A stretch of 64,000 nucleotides of DNA from Candidatus Hydrothermarchaeum profundi (GCA_002011125.2 MTMF02000008.1:1-64000), one strand, 5' to 3'; shown: positions 1 to 11,524, numbered from the stretch's first letter. Made by a program: numbers and translations. Notes: generated by a model from the letters alone, not told the origin.

Positions 1-1139
1 GGAAGGAGATTCTTCAGATACATACTCGGGGCATGCCCCTGGCAGAAGACGTAGATTTAAATGTGCTCGCAGATGTAACACATGGCTTTGTAGGAGCAGA
101 CCTTGAATCTCTTTGCAAAGAAAGCGCAATGAATGCTTTGAGGAAAGTACTGCCGAAGATTGATTTAAAGGAAGAGACCATACCCTCGGAGATCCTTGAA
201 AATCTGCAAGTAAATAAGGATGATTTTATGGATGCTTTAAAAGTTGTTGAACCTTCCGCGTTGCGTGAAGTTTTTGTTGAGGTACCGAATGTAAGATGGG
301 ACGATGTAGGGGGTCTTAGAGAAATAAAGCAGGAGCTAAAAGAATCTGTGGAATGGCCATTAAAGCATCCAGAGGCGTTTACTAAAATGGGGATCAAGCC
401 TCCAAAAGGCTTGTTGATATTTGGTCCTCCTGGTTGTGGTAAGACTCTTTTAGCTAAGGCGGTGGCAAACGAGAGCGAGGCTAACTTTATATCCGTTAAG
501 GGACCGGAAATACTGAGCAAGTGGGTTGGAGAGAGTGAAAAGGCTATAAGGGAAATATTTAAGAAAGCACGGCAAGCAGCTCCTTGTGTTATTTTCTTTG
601 ATGAAATAGATTCTCTTGCTTCAATGAGGGGGATGGAAACGGGCAGCCGGGTTGGTGAAAGAGTTCTAAATCAGATGCTGACGGAATTGGATGGTCTGGA
701 GGAACTCTATAATGTCGTGGTAATTGCTGCTACAAATAGGCCTGATTTATTAGATCCTGCTTTGTTAAGGCCGGGTAGGTTTGATAAACTTATGCTGGTA
801 AAAATGCCTGATGCTGGGGCTAGACTGGAAATATTCAAGGTGCATACGAAAAATATGCCGCTTGACGAAAGCGTTGATCTTGAAAAACTGACTAAACAAA
901 CTGATGGTTATGTAGGTGCTGATATAGAAGCGCTTTGCAGAGAGGCTGCTATGGCGGCTATAAGGGAAGTTTTGCTTGAAGGTGGGGACCTTGATACTAA
1001 AAAGGTTACGTATGAGCACTTCCTTGAAGCGATGAAAAAGGTTAGACCAAGTGTGGATAAAGGAGTTGAAGAATCCTACGAGAGATTTTTGAAGAGATTT
1101 GAGACTAAAGAACTCGAAAAGTTGACGTACATGGGCTGA
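1..1139 (+). CDS. CDC48/VCP-type AAA+ ATPase, 5'-truncated by window edge
   Basis: The reading frame is open to the window edge: the codons before the ATG at 33 read [10 protein letters not shown], a normal continuation of the first AAA domain, so the ATG at 33 is internal. What remains is the end of D1, then a complete D2 domain with Walker [14 protein letters not shown] (about residue 130 of the ORF-track protein), Walker [12 protein letters not shown], the arginine-finger region [11 protein letters not shown] and a C-terminal lid. Archaeal CDC48 is a hexameric unfoldase that extracts and unfolds proteins, often for the proteasome. The protein ends in YMG. The N domain and most of D1 lie upstream of the window. 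Family assignment is very secure. Confidence 0.95.
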   Translation, partial: KEILQIHTRGMPLAEDVDLNVLADVTHGFVGADLESLCKESAMNALRKVLPKIDLKEETIPSEILENLQVNKDDFMDALKVVEPSALREVFVEVPNVRWDDVGGLREIKQELKESVEWPLKHPEAFTKMGIKPPKGLLIFGPPGCGKTLLAKAVANESEANFISVKGPEILSKWVGESEKAIREIFKKARQAAPCVIFFDEIDSLASMRGMETGSRVGERVLNQMLTELDGLEELYNVVVIAATNRPDLLDPALLRPGRFDKLMLVKMPDAGARLEIFKVHTKNMPLDESVDLEKLTKQTDGYVGADIEALCREAAMAAIREVLLEGGDLDTKKVTYEHFLEAMKKVRPSVDKGVEESYERFLKRFETKELEKLTYMG

Positions 1140-1231
1140 TTTTATATTCTAGTTTAATCTGAATTAGTTAATATGAGCTTTAGCTCCATTATCACTTATC
1201 TTGTTCTATTTTCGGGTATTGGGGGGAATTA

Positions 1232-2959
1232 ATGTTATTTCCAGCTGAAATGATGAAATTATATGCTATTTTCCCTCGGGATTACCTAGATAGGGTAATG
1301 TTTAAACTCCAAGAAGTTGGGACGGTCGAATTTTTTGATGTAAAAGAAGATATACGGAATATGTTTGATACGGATAACTTACGATCTTCTTTGGAGAAAT
1401 TAAAAATAGATGGTGAGATCTCGCTATGTCCTCTTGAAAGCAGGCAAGATCTGATAGTTTCTGAGAAGGAGAGAGTTAAAAGTCTTCTTTCTGAGTTCAA
1501 GCCAGTAAGTAAAACATCTTTTCTCTCAGATCTATTAGGGCCGCCAGTAGTTCCAATATCAATAGTGAAAAAGCCTGGAGATAATCTTTTGGAGAAAATT
1601 AAGGCTGAAATAGATGAGATTGAAGATGCATATCGTACTTTACAGAAAAAAAGAACCGAATTAGATAGGAAAAAAGAGGATATAACTATAGTAATCGCGA
1701 GAGAAGCTAAACTCCGCTTATTAAAACTCATGGGCACCGTTAAAGATGCAGAGATAGCGCATCTGGAAAAATTAAAAAGAGAAGAAGTAGAGGTTTCCGC
1801 TAGACTTCAAAAATTGGATAGAAAAATAAGCCAGTTCAAAAAAGAAAATTATCATAAACTACTTGCCTTGAATGAGGAGTTGGAAAATTTATTAAGGAGA
1901 GCCAAAGCCATTTCCAATCTCGTTTCCACTCCACATGCGGTTATTTTAGGTGGGTGGGTACCAAAAAGTGATGTTGGAAAAACTATTCGGGCATTAGAAA
2001 AAGCGACTAATAATATGTTGGTAGTGGAAGTTCAAGAAGCATTACCCGAAGAAAATCCCCCCATAAAACTCCAAAATCCGAAGTTATTTGAGCCTTTTGA
2101 AATACTTATTGAGAGTTACGGTTTACCAAAATATCGTGAAATAGATCCAACTCCGCTTATTGGGCTTACATTCACAATATTGTTTGGCATAATGTTTGCA
2201 GATGTGGGGTATGGTCTTTTCTTGCTCTTATTAAGTATTGTATTGCTCTTAGAAATTAGAAGTTCTAGTAAGTTTCTCAGAAGCCTTAATTTAGTCTTGA
2301 TGTATGCTGCTATGTCCTCAATAGTATTTGGATTTATTCTCGGAGAGTTTTTTGGAGGCTTAATAAGAGTAGAACCTATGTGGAAGGAACCTTTGGGCAA
2401 CCTGGGACTTTTATTTTTACTATCTATGATACTGGGAGTTATTCATATCTCTATAAGCTTATTTTCAAGACTTTATGAAGAGCTTATTCAAGGAAAAAAG
2501 GGAGTATATCCGATTTCTCTTGTAATAATACTTTTTTCCAGCCTATTTATTCTAATCTTCCCAGAGCATTCTAGAGTTTTATTCTTACTTTTTTCTGGAG
2601 GTATAGTTGCACTCTCATGGATAAGAAAGTTTAAAGTTATTGAAGAGCTCATGGCGTTGTTTGCAAATATAATTTCTTATGCTCGGATTGCTGCATTATT
2701 GGTTCTTCATGTAATGGTCGCTAGAATATTAACTGCATTGATAACTTCATTGCCTTTTTCTTTCAGCAGCTTTATTCTTGGAGTACTTATATTCTTCGCA
2801 GGCACATTACTAATATTAGTATCAGGTACATTTTTGGTATTTGTTCATTCACTAAGGCTCCAGTGGCTAGAATTTTTTAAGAGATTCTATTCGGGAGGAG
2901 GAAAGAAGTTTGAGCCGTTATCCTTTGAAAGAAAATATATTTTTATGACGCAGTTATAG
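1232..2959 (+). CDS. atpI: V/A-type ATP synthase subunit I (a subunit)
   Basis: Membrane stator and proton/sodium channel subunit of the archaeal A-type ATP synthase. The N-terminal half (about 1-290) is cytoplasmic and rich in charged helices. The C-terminal half carries about seven membrane segments with the family signatures FADVGYGLFLLL, ISYARIAALLVLHVMVARI (the conserved Arg of the channel) and FVHSLRLQWLEFFKRFY. At 575 aa it is somewhat shorter than the usual 620-670. A G-rich stretch (GGGGGG) ends 6 nt before the ATG. It stands alone: none of the other synthase subunits (H, K, E, C, F, A, B, D) is next to it, although they normally share an operon. Confidence 0.93.
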   Translation: MLFPAEMMKLYAIFPRDYLDRVMFKLQEVGTVEFFDVKEDIRNMFDTDNLRSSLEKLKIDGEISLCPLESRQDLIVSEKERVKSLLSEFKPVSKTSFLSDLLGPPVVPISIVKKPGDNLLEKIKAEIDEIEDAYRTLQKKRTELDRKKEDITIVIAREAKLRLLKLMGTVKDAEIAHLEKLKREEVEVSARLQKLDRKISQFKKENYHKLLALNEELENLLRRAKAISNLVSTPHAVILGGWVPKSDVGKTIRALEKATNNMLVVEVQEALPEENPPIKLQNPKLFEPFEILIESYGLPKYREIDPTPLIGLTFTILFGIMFADVGYGLFLLLLSIVLLLEIRSSSKFLRSLNLVLMYAAMSSIVFGFILGEFFGGLIRVEPMWKEPLGNLGLLFLLSMILGVIHISISLFSRLYEELIQGKKGVYPISLVIILFSSLFILIFPEHSRVLFLLFSGGIVALSWIRKFKVIEELMALFANIISYARIAALLVLHVMVARILTALITSLPFSFSSFILGVLIFFAGTLLILVSGTFLVFVHSLRLQWLEFFKRFYSGGGKKFEPLSFERKYIFMTQL

Positions 2960-3242
2960 TTTTTTGCATAGAACCGTGCCGGAAATCTTGATTATACAGC
3001 TAGGTTGAGTATCAGATTTTTAAAAAGCTGTGGATCGTATTCAAAAACTTTAGAGTTAAAGAAAAGATAAAGATGCCTCTGGATTATGTCAGATATTAAA
3101 CACTTTCTACAAGAGTCTGATAGATGATGTGTAGGAACCATGTTGAAAGTAAGGGATAAATGGTTAAGTTACTGATACCTTCTTTAGGTTATGATGGATA
3201 GCCCATAGATATAGAAACTTCCGAAATACCTCTGCTCTTTCA

Positions 3243-3563
3243 TTATTTTAAGCTTTTTAACCGCTCAGCCATTTGCCGAGATATTATGATCCGATCCCTA
3301 AAGCTCTGCAACGGGGTCACACTCACATCCATCAAGCCCCAGCCGGGAAGACTCATTAATAGTCGGTCTAACTCGTCATGGGATGCTGCATCTACGATAA
3401 ATGTAATAATCCTAGCTCCAGCTACAATACCCCCTGACAAGATTTTCTCGTCTGTATCAAGTTTCTCATGCATGGGAATAACTATTTGTTCTATGTGTTG
3501 AGCCAATTCCTGAGGAGAAGCTGAGGGACTTCCAAGAAGTTTCAAGGTTACAAGATACTGCGT
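3243..3563 (-). CDS. Muconolactone-isomerase-like small protein with apparent ACG start
   Basis: A small ferredoxin-fold protein resembling the muconolactone delta-isomerase-like family: a short beta strand, two Gly-rich strands (GGIVAGARIITFIVDA), then the typical SLPGWGL and VTPLQSF motifs. The ORF track starts at a TTG (3545), but the family's first strand (QYLVTLKLL) lies upstream and in frame. A very strong Shine-Dalgarno, AAAGGAGGTGAT, sits 4 nt before an ACG codon at 3563, which is directly preceded by an in-frame TAA. I therefore take ACG as the start (or a mutated/misread ATG), giving about 106 aa. Whether it catalyses any isomerisation is unknown; many homologues are stress or monooxygenase-like proteins. 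Confidence 0.7.
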   Translation of the reverse strand, partial: TQYLVTLKLLGSPSASPQELAQHIEQIVIPMHEKLDTDEKILSGGIVAGARIITFIVDAASHDELDRLLMSLPGWGLMDVSVTPLQSFRDRIIISRQMAERLKSLK

Positions 3564-3579
3564 TTATATCACCTCCTTT
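3563..3579 (-). promoter_or_regulatory. Strong ribosome binding site deciding a non-canonical ACG start
   Basis: Read on the minus strand: AAAGGAGGTGATATAAACG. GGAGGTGAT matches the 16S 3' end almost perfectly, and ACG follows after ATAA. No ATG, GTG or TTG is available at the right distance; the TTG at 3545 would be more than 20 nt away. Confidence 0.6.
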
Positions 3580-3600
3580 ATTATTTTTTATGCAAGAATA

Positions 3601-4092
3601 TTAAGAGATACTTCTAGTGATAGCAGTTAGCAACAGTATTAAGAACATCAATAATAGCGCAGCGAGGCCATCTAATTTTAGTGTTTTCTCCACTTTTTCT
3701 CGCTCTTCCGGCGATAACTCTCGTAATCTAGCTTGCTTTGGTATCAAGACTTCGTTATGGTATACCGCAAGTCCTATCAATGCTAATACAACCACATGTT
3801 TCAAAAGTAGCACTTGTGACCAAAGGCTTTCAAAGGTTAGGAGCCCTTCGTAGTTCTTATTCAGTACAGTCATGATACTACCAGAGATCAAGAACAAAAT
3901 TATGCTGGTATATCCTATCATCCTCCCCTTTTTTGACATCATACCCATCAATTTACCTGCCATTGGTGGTTCAAGGGTTTTCTGAACTGTTGGGATAAGT
4001 ACCAGCAGATAGATGAAAATACCACCCATCCATGCTACAGTAGCTATGAGATGTACGAATATCGAGATGATTAGAACTAAATTTACTGCCAT
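3601..4092 (-). CDS. CopD-like four-helix membrane protein
   Basis: A 163-aa integral membrane protein with four predicted transmembrane helices (about 5-30, 55-75, 88-110, 140-162). The first helix holds HLIATVAWMGGIF, the signature of the CopD / DUF2269-like family, whose conserved His and Trp-Met-Gly-Gly motif is linked to copper or heme in relatives. The soluble loop before helix 4 is charged (ELSPEEREKVEKTLKL). It has a GGGG-containing ribosome site 9 nt before ATG and overlaps the small upstream ORF by 10 bp, so the two are probably cotranscribed. Substrate is unknown. Confidence 0.7.
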   Translation of the reverse strand: MAVNLVLIISIFVHLIATVAWMGGIFIYLLVLIPTVQKTLEPPMAGKLMGMMSKKGRMIGYTSIILFLISGSIMTVLNKNYEGLLTFESLWSQVLLLKHVVVLALIGLAVYHNEVLIPKQARLRELSPEEREKVEKTLKLDGLAALLLMFLILLLTAITRSIS

Positions 4093-4283
4093 CTTAAATT
4101 ACCCCTTAATTTATTTTCGGCGAGTTCTCGCTGTGCTGTAACATACAAAGCATATGTAAATGAAGACTTTGAACTGCCCTCACGTAGTATTTGTGAGCAT
4201 GTAGATAGGCTCCGAGCACGATCTACCCTTTGACTAAAAGTCCCTCCTTGGGTCACAACTCCTCTAGTCAAACTTCTACTCAT
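4083..4283 (-). CDS. Small hypothetical protein upstream of CopD-like gene
   Basis: A 66-aa ORF with no family I recognise, rich in Ser, Arg and Thr. It is supported as a real gene by a clear Shine-Dalgarno AGGTGAG 6 nt before ATG and by a 10-bp overlap with the start of the CopD-like gene, a typical translational coupling arrangement. No membrane segment or cofactor motif is visible. It could instead be a leader ORF or fortuitous. Confidence 0.45.
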   Translation of the reverse strand: MSRSLTRGVVTQGGTFSQRVDRARSLSTCSQILREGSSKSSFTYALYVTAQRELAENKLRGNLRWQ

Positions 4284-4417
4284 CTTTTTCTCACCTACCT
4301 TAAAAAATTTTGAAAAATCCTTTATTTTTCACACACTATAAGAAAATATTTAAGAAATATGTATTATATTATTGAACCATAGTATGAAATTGTATGAAGA
4401 AATAAGGCGCATAGTAA

Positions 4418-5476
4418 ATGAAGATAAGAAAGACCATTTCTTTAGAAGAGGAAGATTTTGATTCACTCGAGTTTCTTCTCAAAAAAAATGATGGCAATTT
4501 CTCAAAAGCTATTAGAGAACTCATACGAAACAATAGTAGTAAGAGAGATGTAATATCTCTTAAGAAACCTCTTTCTCCTAATGATCTAAAGGAAGAAAGA
4601 AAAGAGATTAGGAACTTATTGATCGAGAAAAAGCTGTTTTGTTCTGTACCTATGGACTTACTTGGATATTGGCTTAAACTTGTGGCAGGTATGATTCCGC
4701 CTTTAGGATATTATAGATTTTTATTTGATAGAATTTTTCCAGATTTCATCGGGGTGGAAAAGGTAGATATTAAGACGTATTCTGAGTACGTTAATACCTA
4801 CACATATCTGACAGGGAGCTGGGGTAGACAATCAATAACCTATGATGACCCTAAGAACCCAACGTGGGTTAAAATTCGCATCGAGATGAGCAGAGGTCAG
4901 GTAGAGCCTATTGCAGCATTAGCTACTTATATAGTGGCGCATGAGCCTCTGCGTTTGAAACCGGTTAAAGTGACTCGATCACCTACCTTTATTGATGTGG
5001 ACTGCGTTGTTGCAGAAAGTGAAGATGAGGCCTATAAGGGAGTTGTAGAACACTTCGGTTTTAATCAAGATATATATGAGGGCCTTCAGAGGGATCCGGA
5101 TTATTGGAGAGGGGTTTTTAAGATGGCGAAGCTATATGACAACTCTCTCGCTATCTTTGGCCTTCAAGATTTTCTAAAGATTCAAAAAGGGGAGAGTCAC
5201 GATAGCGCAATTTTGACAATTGAGAGGATTCTTGGAAGCGCCATCACTGAGGTACCATTGGAGAAACTTCTTGCGGCTATTGAAATGATTGGTAGAATAA
5301 ATGGGATGATTAAAAAAATCGATGTAGATGAGGAGAAAATAAAGATATATTTCACTTTCCATGACTCTAATTTTGCTCAGAGGATATCCTGTTGCACTCT
5401 TAATATCTTGGAAAATGCGGGACATAAGTTCACTCTCAAAAAAGTCTATGAGGACTGGTGTATTTTTACTAGGTAA
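4418..5476 (+). CDS. Ribbon-helix-helix N-terminus with large unknown C-terminal domain
   Basis: 352 aa. The first 45 residues (MKIRKTISLEEEDFDSLEFL..FSKAIRELIRNN) have the pattern of a ribbon-helix-helix (CopG/MetJ-like) DNA-binding domain: a short beta strand with alternating basic and hydrophobic residues, then two helices. The remaining 300 residues are soluble and not recognised; they include an aromatic-rich stretch (GYWLKLVAGMIPPLGYYRF) and a C-terminal alpha/beta segment. A ligand- or signal-binding transcription regulator is the likely role, by inference from the architecture. It is divergently placed from the CopD-like pair with an AT-rich 134-bp gap between them. RBS is weak; the ATG at 4418 begins exactly at the RHH strand, supporting this start. 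Confidence 0.6.
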   Translation: MKIRKTISLEEEDFDSLEFLLKKNDGNFSKAIRELIRNNSSKRDVISLKKPLSPNDLKEERKEIRNLLIEKKLFCSVPMDLLGYWLKLVAGMIPPLGYYRFLFDRIFPDFIGVEKVDIKTYSEYVNTYTYLTGSWGRQSITYDDPKNPTWVKIRIEMSRGQVEPIAALATYIVAHEPLRLKPVKVTRSPTFIDVDCVVAESEDEAYKGVVEHFGFNQDIYEGLQRDPDYWRGVFKMAKLYDNSLAIFGLQDFLKIQKGESHDSAILTIERILGSAITEVPLEKLLAAIEMIGRINGMIKKIDVDEEKIKIYFTFHDSNFAQRISCCTLNILENAGHKFTLKKVYEDWCIFTR

Positions 5477-5502
5477 GGTGATAAAAGGGCCAATTTAGGA
5501 CA

Positions 5503-5509
5503 TTTTTTT
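5503..5509 (+). terminator. T-run after the RHH gene (putative archaeal terminator)
   Basis: A run of seven T's (CATTTTTTTG) about 26 nt after the stop codon at 5476. Archaeal RNA polymerase typically terminates at T-rich tracts without a hairpin. No stem-loop precedes it. Confidence 0.4.
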
Positions 5510-5636
5510 GTTTAGATTAATCCATGAAGGTTCTTATAGGAGTTAATATAATCACTATCCCCTCCGTTATCTTTAGTTTCAAATCAATATTCCTCATAGA
5601 GGGATATTTTTCAGTGTTATGGATAGAATATTAAAC

Positions 5637-6046
5637 ATGATCAAAAAAATCTTATTTCCAACGGATAGTTCGGTTTTCTCTGCGAGAGCGTCTAGGTTTG
5701 CTATTTCTCTTGCTGAACATTATAATGCCATGATAACAGCACTTCATGTGATTTGTGTAAAGCCATCAAAGCATTTACATGCGGAGAGCGTGAAGAGAAA
5801 GATGATAAAGGATGCAGAGCTGTGCTTCAAACATATTTTAGCTGAAGAAAGGGGAATAACTGTAGGTACGAGGGTATTGGTTTCTCATTCCATTAGTGAT
5901 GCTATTCTTGAGGAGGTTGAAGAAGGAGAATACGACATAATTGTTATGGGTTCAAAAGGTACCACAGGTCTTAAAAAATTCTTCTTGGAAGTGTTTGTGA
6001 AGCCGTTGCCAAACGAGCATTTTGTCCGGTCTTAATTGCAAGGTGA
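5637..6046 (+). pseudogene. Universal stress protein (UspA family), one-base frameshift near the C-terminus
   Basis: The N-terminal part MIKKILFPTDSSVFS, the middle ITALHVICVK and the nucleotide-binding signature DIIVMGSKGTTGLKK mark a UspA-fold ATP-binding protein. The ORF track ends out of frame (FFLEVFVKPL...). If one base is added to the A6 run at 5973-5978, the frame reads GLKKILLGSVCEAVAKRAFC then PVLIAR and stops at 6046, which is the canonical Usp C-terminus. So the gene is intact except for a single missing A. This could be a sequencing or assembly indel, a recent pseudogene, or slippage-controlled expression. The start at 5637 is preferred over the track's 5619 because Usp proteins begin at the first beta strand. 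Confidence 0.85.
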
Positions 6047-6091
6047 AACTTTTAAATACTAGATAACTTTAAAATACGCACTTGAGGAACG

Positions 6092-6352
6092 ATGGTGACG
6101 AAAATAATCGGAAAAAGTCTAATAGGGAGAAATGTTGTCAGTGATAGAGGGACTGTTATAGGGAAATTGATAGACCTGTCAATCGAAACCCTAGCAGGCA
6201 AGGTTATGATGCTCATAGTTAAACCTGATAAAAGCATAGATACAAAATATTTCCGACTAAACGAGAGAGGAGAAATCTTAATACCTTTTGCAGCTGTTAA
6301 AGCAGTAAAGGACGTGTTAATAATAAACGAAGGCGGGATACCGAGGGCATAA
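6092..6352 (+). CDS. PRC-barrel domain protein
   Basis: 86 aa, a single PRC-barrel: IIGKSLIGRNVVSDRGTVIG at the start is the hallmark first half, followed by VMMLIVKPD and the closing IPFAAVKAVKDVLIIN. Stand-alone archaeal PRC-barrel proteins of this size are common and are thought to act in RNA processing or cell division (CdpB-like). It is soluble with no extra domain. ATG is preceded by GAGGAACG. The role here is inferred only from family. Confidence 0.85.
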   Translation: MVTKIIGKSLIGRNVVSDRGTVIGKLIDLSIETLAGKVMMLIVKPDKSIDTKYFRLNERGEILIPFAAVKAVKDVLIINEGGIPRA

Positions 6353-6362
6353 ACGTAGTTTA

Positions 6363-8903
<2,541 letters not shown>

Positions 8904-9093
8904 GGTGTAATATTTTATTAAACAATATTTTTTAAATTCGATGGGTATACTTGGAGGAACATTAATACCAACTTATCTTTTCTCCTCAAGGCATGAAAGA
9001 GTACATTTAGATTGGCGTGAGGTTTGAATATGCAGGATAGCGTACATTTTTTAACTTTTTTCTTACTATAGAAAGATTTTTAATTCCAGTAGC

Positions 9094-9447
9094 ATGATTT
9101 TGATTTTCATGGAAAGAGAACAACGGAGAATAGAGCAGGTATTGGAGGTACTCGGATACGCAGTAGGTCTCACTATGGTACAGATGGTTGCACTATATTT
9201 ATTATTAGCGATAAAACTATTCCACCGAGATATCAATGTTTTTCTCCTTTATAGAGCATTTTTTGAAAAAGTTCTATTTATATTTGATAATTTATATTTT
9301 TTAATAATAGGAATAATGTATAGACTTTTCGGAGAGTCTTATTTACATGTAATCGGATTCAATAATGTCTTTAAGCTAACCTTTTTCACTATATTCCTCA
9401 TCAATATAGTGTATTTTAGTTACTCAAAACTTAGGTCAGAAAAATGA
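9094..9447 (+). CDS. Small membrane protein, first gene of the glycan block
   Basis: 117 aa with about three hydrophobic helices (YAVGLTMVQMVALYLLLAI; FIFDNLYFLIIGIMY; FFTIFLINIVYF). I do not recognise the family. The start may be ATG 9109 (MEREQRR) rather than 9094. The last codons overlap the start of the next gene by 4 bp (ATGA), so it is very likely translated with the DUF4330-like and polymerase-like genes that follow, suggesting a part in surface polymer export or assembly. Confidence 0.55.
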   Translation: MILIFMEREQRRIEQVLEVLGYAVGLTMVQMVALYLLLAIKLFHRDINVFLLYRAFFEKVLFIFDNLYFLIIGIMYRLFGESYLHVIGFNNVFKLTFFTIFLINIVYFSYSKLRSEK

Positions 9448-10226
9448 AGGTTGTCGATATAAAAGAAGGTAGACTGTTAGGTATTAATTTTATTGATATT
9501 TTTGTCGTTGTAGTGGTAGCGTTTCTCCTATTTTCTTTTGGTTCAACAATCTTGTTTAAAGACCTAACATTTAGTGGAGATGAAATGTATAGTGCCATAA
9601 AAGAATTTGAGAAGCTTAATGAGAAAGGCTTCTTAGTTGAAGCAGTTGCTGAAGGAAAATGGATTGGAACAGAAGATGTTCTATTCAATAGTAGAGGTCT
9701 AATAGTAAGACCAACAAGAGGCGCGTTTGAATTTAAACTAAAGGATGGCAGGATACTTAAACTAGGTGGCTCTATGAGCTATCTAGAAGATATAGCTCTT
9801 GATAAGATAACTCTAATCCCTTTAGATAGGCATATTGCAAAGCTTAAAACTTCTCCCGGATACCAGTTCAAAAGCTACAATGAGATGATATCATACTTAA
9901 AGAACTTGAAGGAGAAGAATAATGCAGATCATCTTATAATAACTGCAGATTTCTCTTTTATTAATAGCGTAGAAACTCCTCAGGAACTTTATAATAAATT
10001 CAGGAGGAGGTATCTTATAAGGGATGTCGGGAAGGGCATTTCAACAGAGAATGCTGTTACATTACGTCTGGAATTAGCGGAGTTATCTGAGCTTGAAAAT
10101 ACTCATGTTAAATGCGATTCAATTGCTCTTGGAGAGGTGGTTATTTACCTAGGTTATGATACTGAAGAAAAACCCGAACAACCAACGGATTCAGGACCTG
10201 TAATCAGCTATGAGGACCTGTTATGA
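9444..10226 (+). CDS. DUF4330-like membrane-anchored protein
   Basis: 260 aa. It begins with the short cytoplasmic sequence KVVDIKEGRLLGINFIDI and a transmembrane helix (VVVVVAFLLFSFGS), the arrangement of DUF4330 proteins, then a soluble external domain of alternating beta strands. The ATGA overlap with the upstream gene and with the downstream one (10223) shows a tight operon. DUF4330 proteins have no established activity; the glycan-assembly neighbours suggest a structural or regulatory role there. Confidence 0.6.
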   Translation: MKVVDIKEGRLLGINFIDIFVVVVVAFLLFSFGSTILFKDLTFSGDEMYSAIKEFEKLNEKGFLVEAVAEGKWIGTEDVLFNSRGLIVRPTRGAFEFKLKDGRILKLGGSMSYLEDIALDKITLIPLDRHIAKLKTSPGYQFKSYNEMISYLKNLKEKNNADHLIITADFSFINSVETPQELYNKFRRRYLIRDVGKGISTENAVTLRLELAELSELENTHVKCDSIALGEVVIYLGYDTEEKPEQPTDSGPVISYEDLL

Positions 10227-11524
10227 GTTCTCTATCCGTGAGAGTCATATCTAGAATAGAAGAGACTATTAAGAAAAATTTCCAAAAAAGCAAAACTAGA
10301 GAGTTATCTTTACTAATACTCTCCTTCTTAGAAAACTCTTTTATAAAATCTAAAGTCAGAAAAACTTCATTTCTTTTTGTCATGTTTTATCCAGGTAGAT
10401 TTTGGAGTAAGATAGATAAATTAAATAAGAGGTTCAATCTTGAGTTTTTTTTAGACCCATTCATATTGTTTCCTTTAGTCTATATAGGATTTGTTGGTAT
10501 AAGCACTTATAGACCATCCTTCTTAGCAACGTTCAGTATTCTAATAGGATTAATTTCGTTCATGTTTGGAGTAAAAATTGCGAGGAAATCTGAATTTGGA
10601 GTAACTGCTCTAGAAAATTATTCGTCTCGTTTGGCGATTAGTTTATTAGTCATAGGCGTGTTTGCTCTTGTTTTAGATATTGAAAGAGCTGGTGCAGTTC
10701 CTCTTTTCGAGCCTTTCGCAAAAAAGGGATTAAGTGTGAGTTATACTATGTTAGCGAGTTTGATTGTACCGGGTGGTATACTCGCGATATCAGTTATTGG
10801 AGTAAAGCTTAGAAATGGGGAAATAGGGTTAAGAGAAGCGAGGGTGTATGCGCTTTTAACGTTGCTAACCACTACTATGCTGATTTCTCTAGTGGGTTTT
10901 AGAACACAGATAATAGTCTCAATTCTAGGTTGTAGTATGGCGATGTACTTCTCAAGGATTTTAGGATGGATCGAAATCGTTAGTTTTTTTATGGTTTCAT
11001 TATTTGGTATTAGTTTCTTCGGATATTTGAGAGCAGTTGAAGAAGGAGCAGGGATAGGAATCTTAGAAGTACTTGGAAGAAGAGTGGGGCTCACATTAAG
11101 CATTTATGATACGCTAGTTAACCTCTATTGGCCATTCGGAGTAAATAGAGGGTCTGTAGCGTTAGCTACTTTTTCTTCATACTTTTCATTTATTCCTGGA
11201 CCGTCGTTAGGTCCAAGGACGATTGTTGCTAGAATGTTTGGCGTTTATGATATTTCAATGACTTCCACTTTATTTGGCACAGTAATGCTGGATTTTGGTA
11301 TTATAGGGATAATGGTATTTGCTTTGATTCTTGGCCTTATAATCGGGGCTGCCTATAAAGCAACTCTTCAAACCCATAGTGCTATTGCGATATCTATATT
11401 ATCCTTGCTATTTGCATATGTGCTAGTGGGAATAGAAACTGGGTTAGTTGATTTTAATGTTTTTATGTTCTTCTTTATAGGAGCTTTAATAATCCTAAAG
11501 TCAAGAATTCCTAGGCATTATTAG
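10223..11524 (+). CDS. Oligosaccharide repeat unit polymerase-like membrane protein (copy 1)
   Basis: 433 aa with about 10-11 membrane helices after a basic cytoplasmic N-terminus. It resembles the archaeal/bacterial putative O-antigen (Wzy-like) polymerase family: a large external loop with conserved polar residues (RAVEEGAGIG..., YWPFGVNRGS, PGPSLGPRT) and a late FGTVMLDFGIIGIMVF segment. The gene at 13595 shares this architecture and the DFGI(I/L)G motif, so the two are paralogues. Likely role is polymerisation of lipid-linked glycan repeats at the outer face. It overlaps the DUF4330 gene by 4 bp and converges with the transporter gene, the stops overlapping by 4 bp. Confidence 0.65.
   Translation: MSSLSVRVISRIEETIKKNFQKSKTRELSLLILSFLENSFIKSKVRKTSFLFVMFYPGRFWSKIDKLNKRFNLEFFLDPFILFPLVYIGFVGISTYRPSFLATFSILIGLISFMFGVKIARKSEFGVTALENYSSRLAISLLVIGVFALVLDIERAGAVPLFEPFAKKGLSVSYTMLASLIVPGGILAISVIGVKLRNGEIGLREARVYALLTLLTTTMLISLVGFRTQIIVSILGCSMAMYFSRILGWIEIVSFFMVSLFGISFFGYLRAVEEGAGIGILEVLGRRVGLTLSIYDTLVNLYWPFGVNRGSVALATFSSYFSFIPGPSLGPRTIVARMFGVYDISMTSTLFGTVMLDFGIIGIMVFALILGLIIGAAYKATLQTHSAIAISILSLLFAYVLVGIETGLVDFNVFMFFFIGALIILKSRIPRHY

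Noticed and set aside
3099-3180. Possible C/D-box sRNA (TGATG and CTGA-like boxes in the gap after the ATPase gene)
   Set aside because: Box C is imperfect, no convincing C'/D' pair, and such short motifs occur by chance in AT-rich DNA.
5973-5990. Programmed -1 ribosomal frameshift in the stress protein gene
   Set aside because: The A6 run gives only a weak slip site and no downstream structure is evident; a simple indel explains it better.
8940-9029. 28-codon ORF (MGILGGTLIPTYLF...) after queA's start region
   Set aside because: No ribosome site and no recognisable motif; too short to support.
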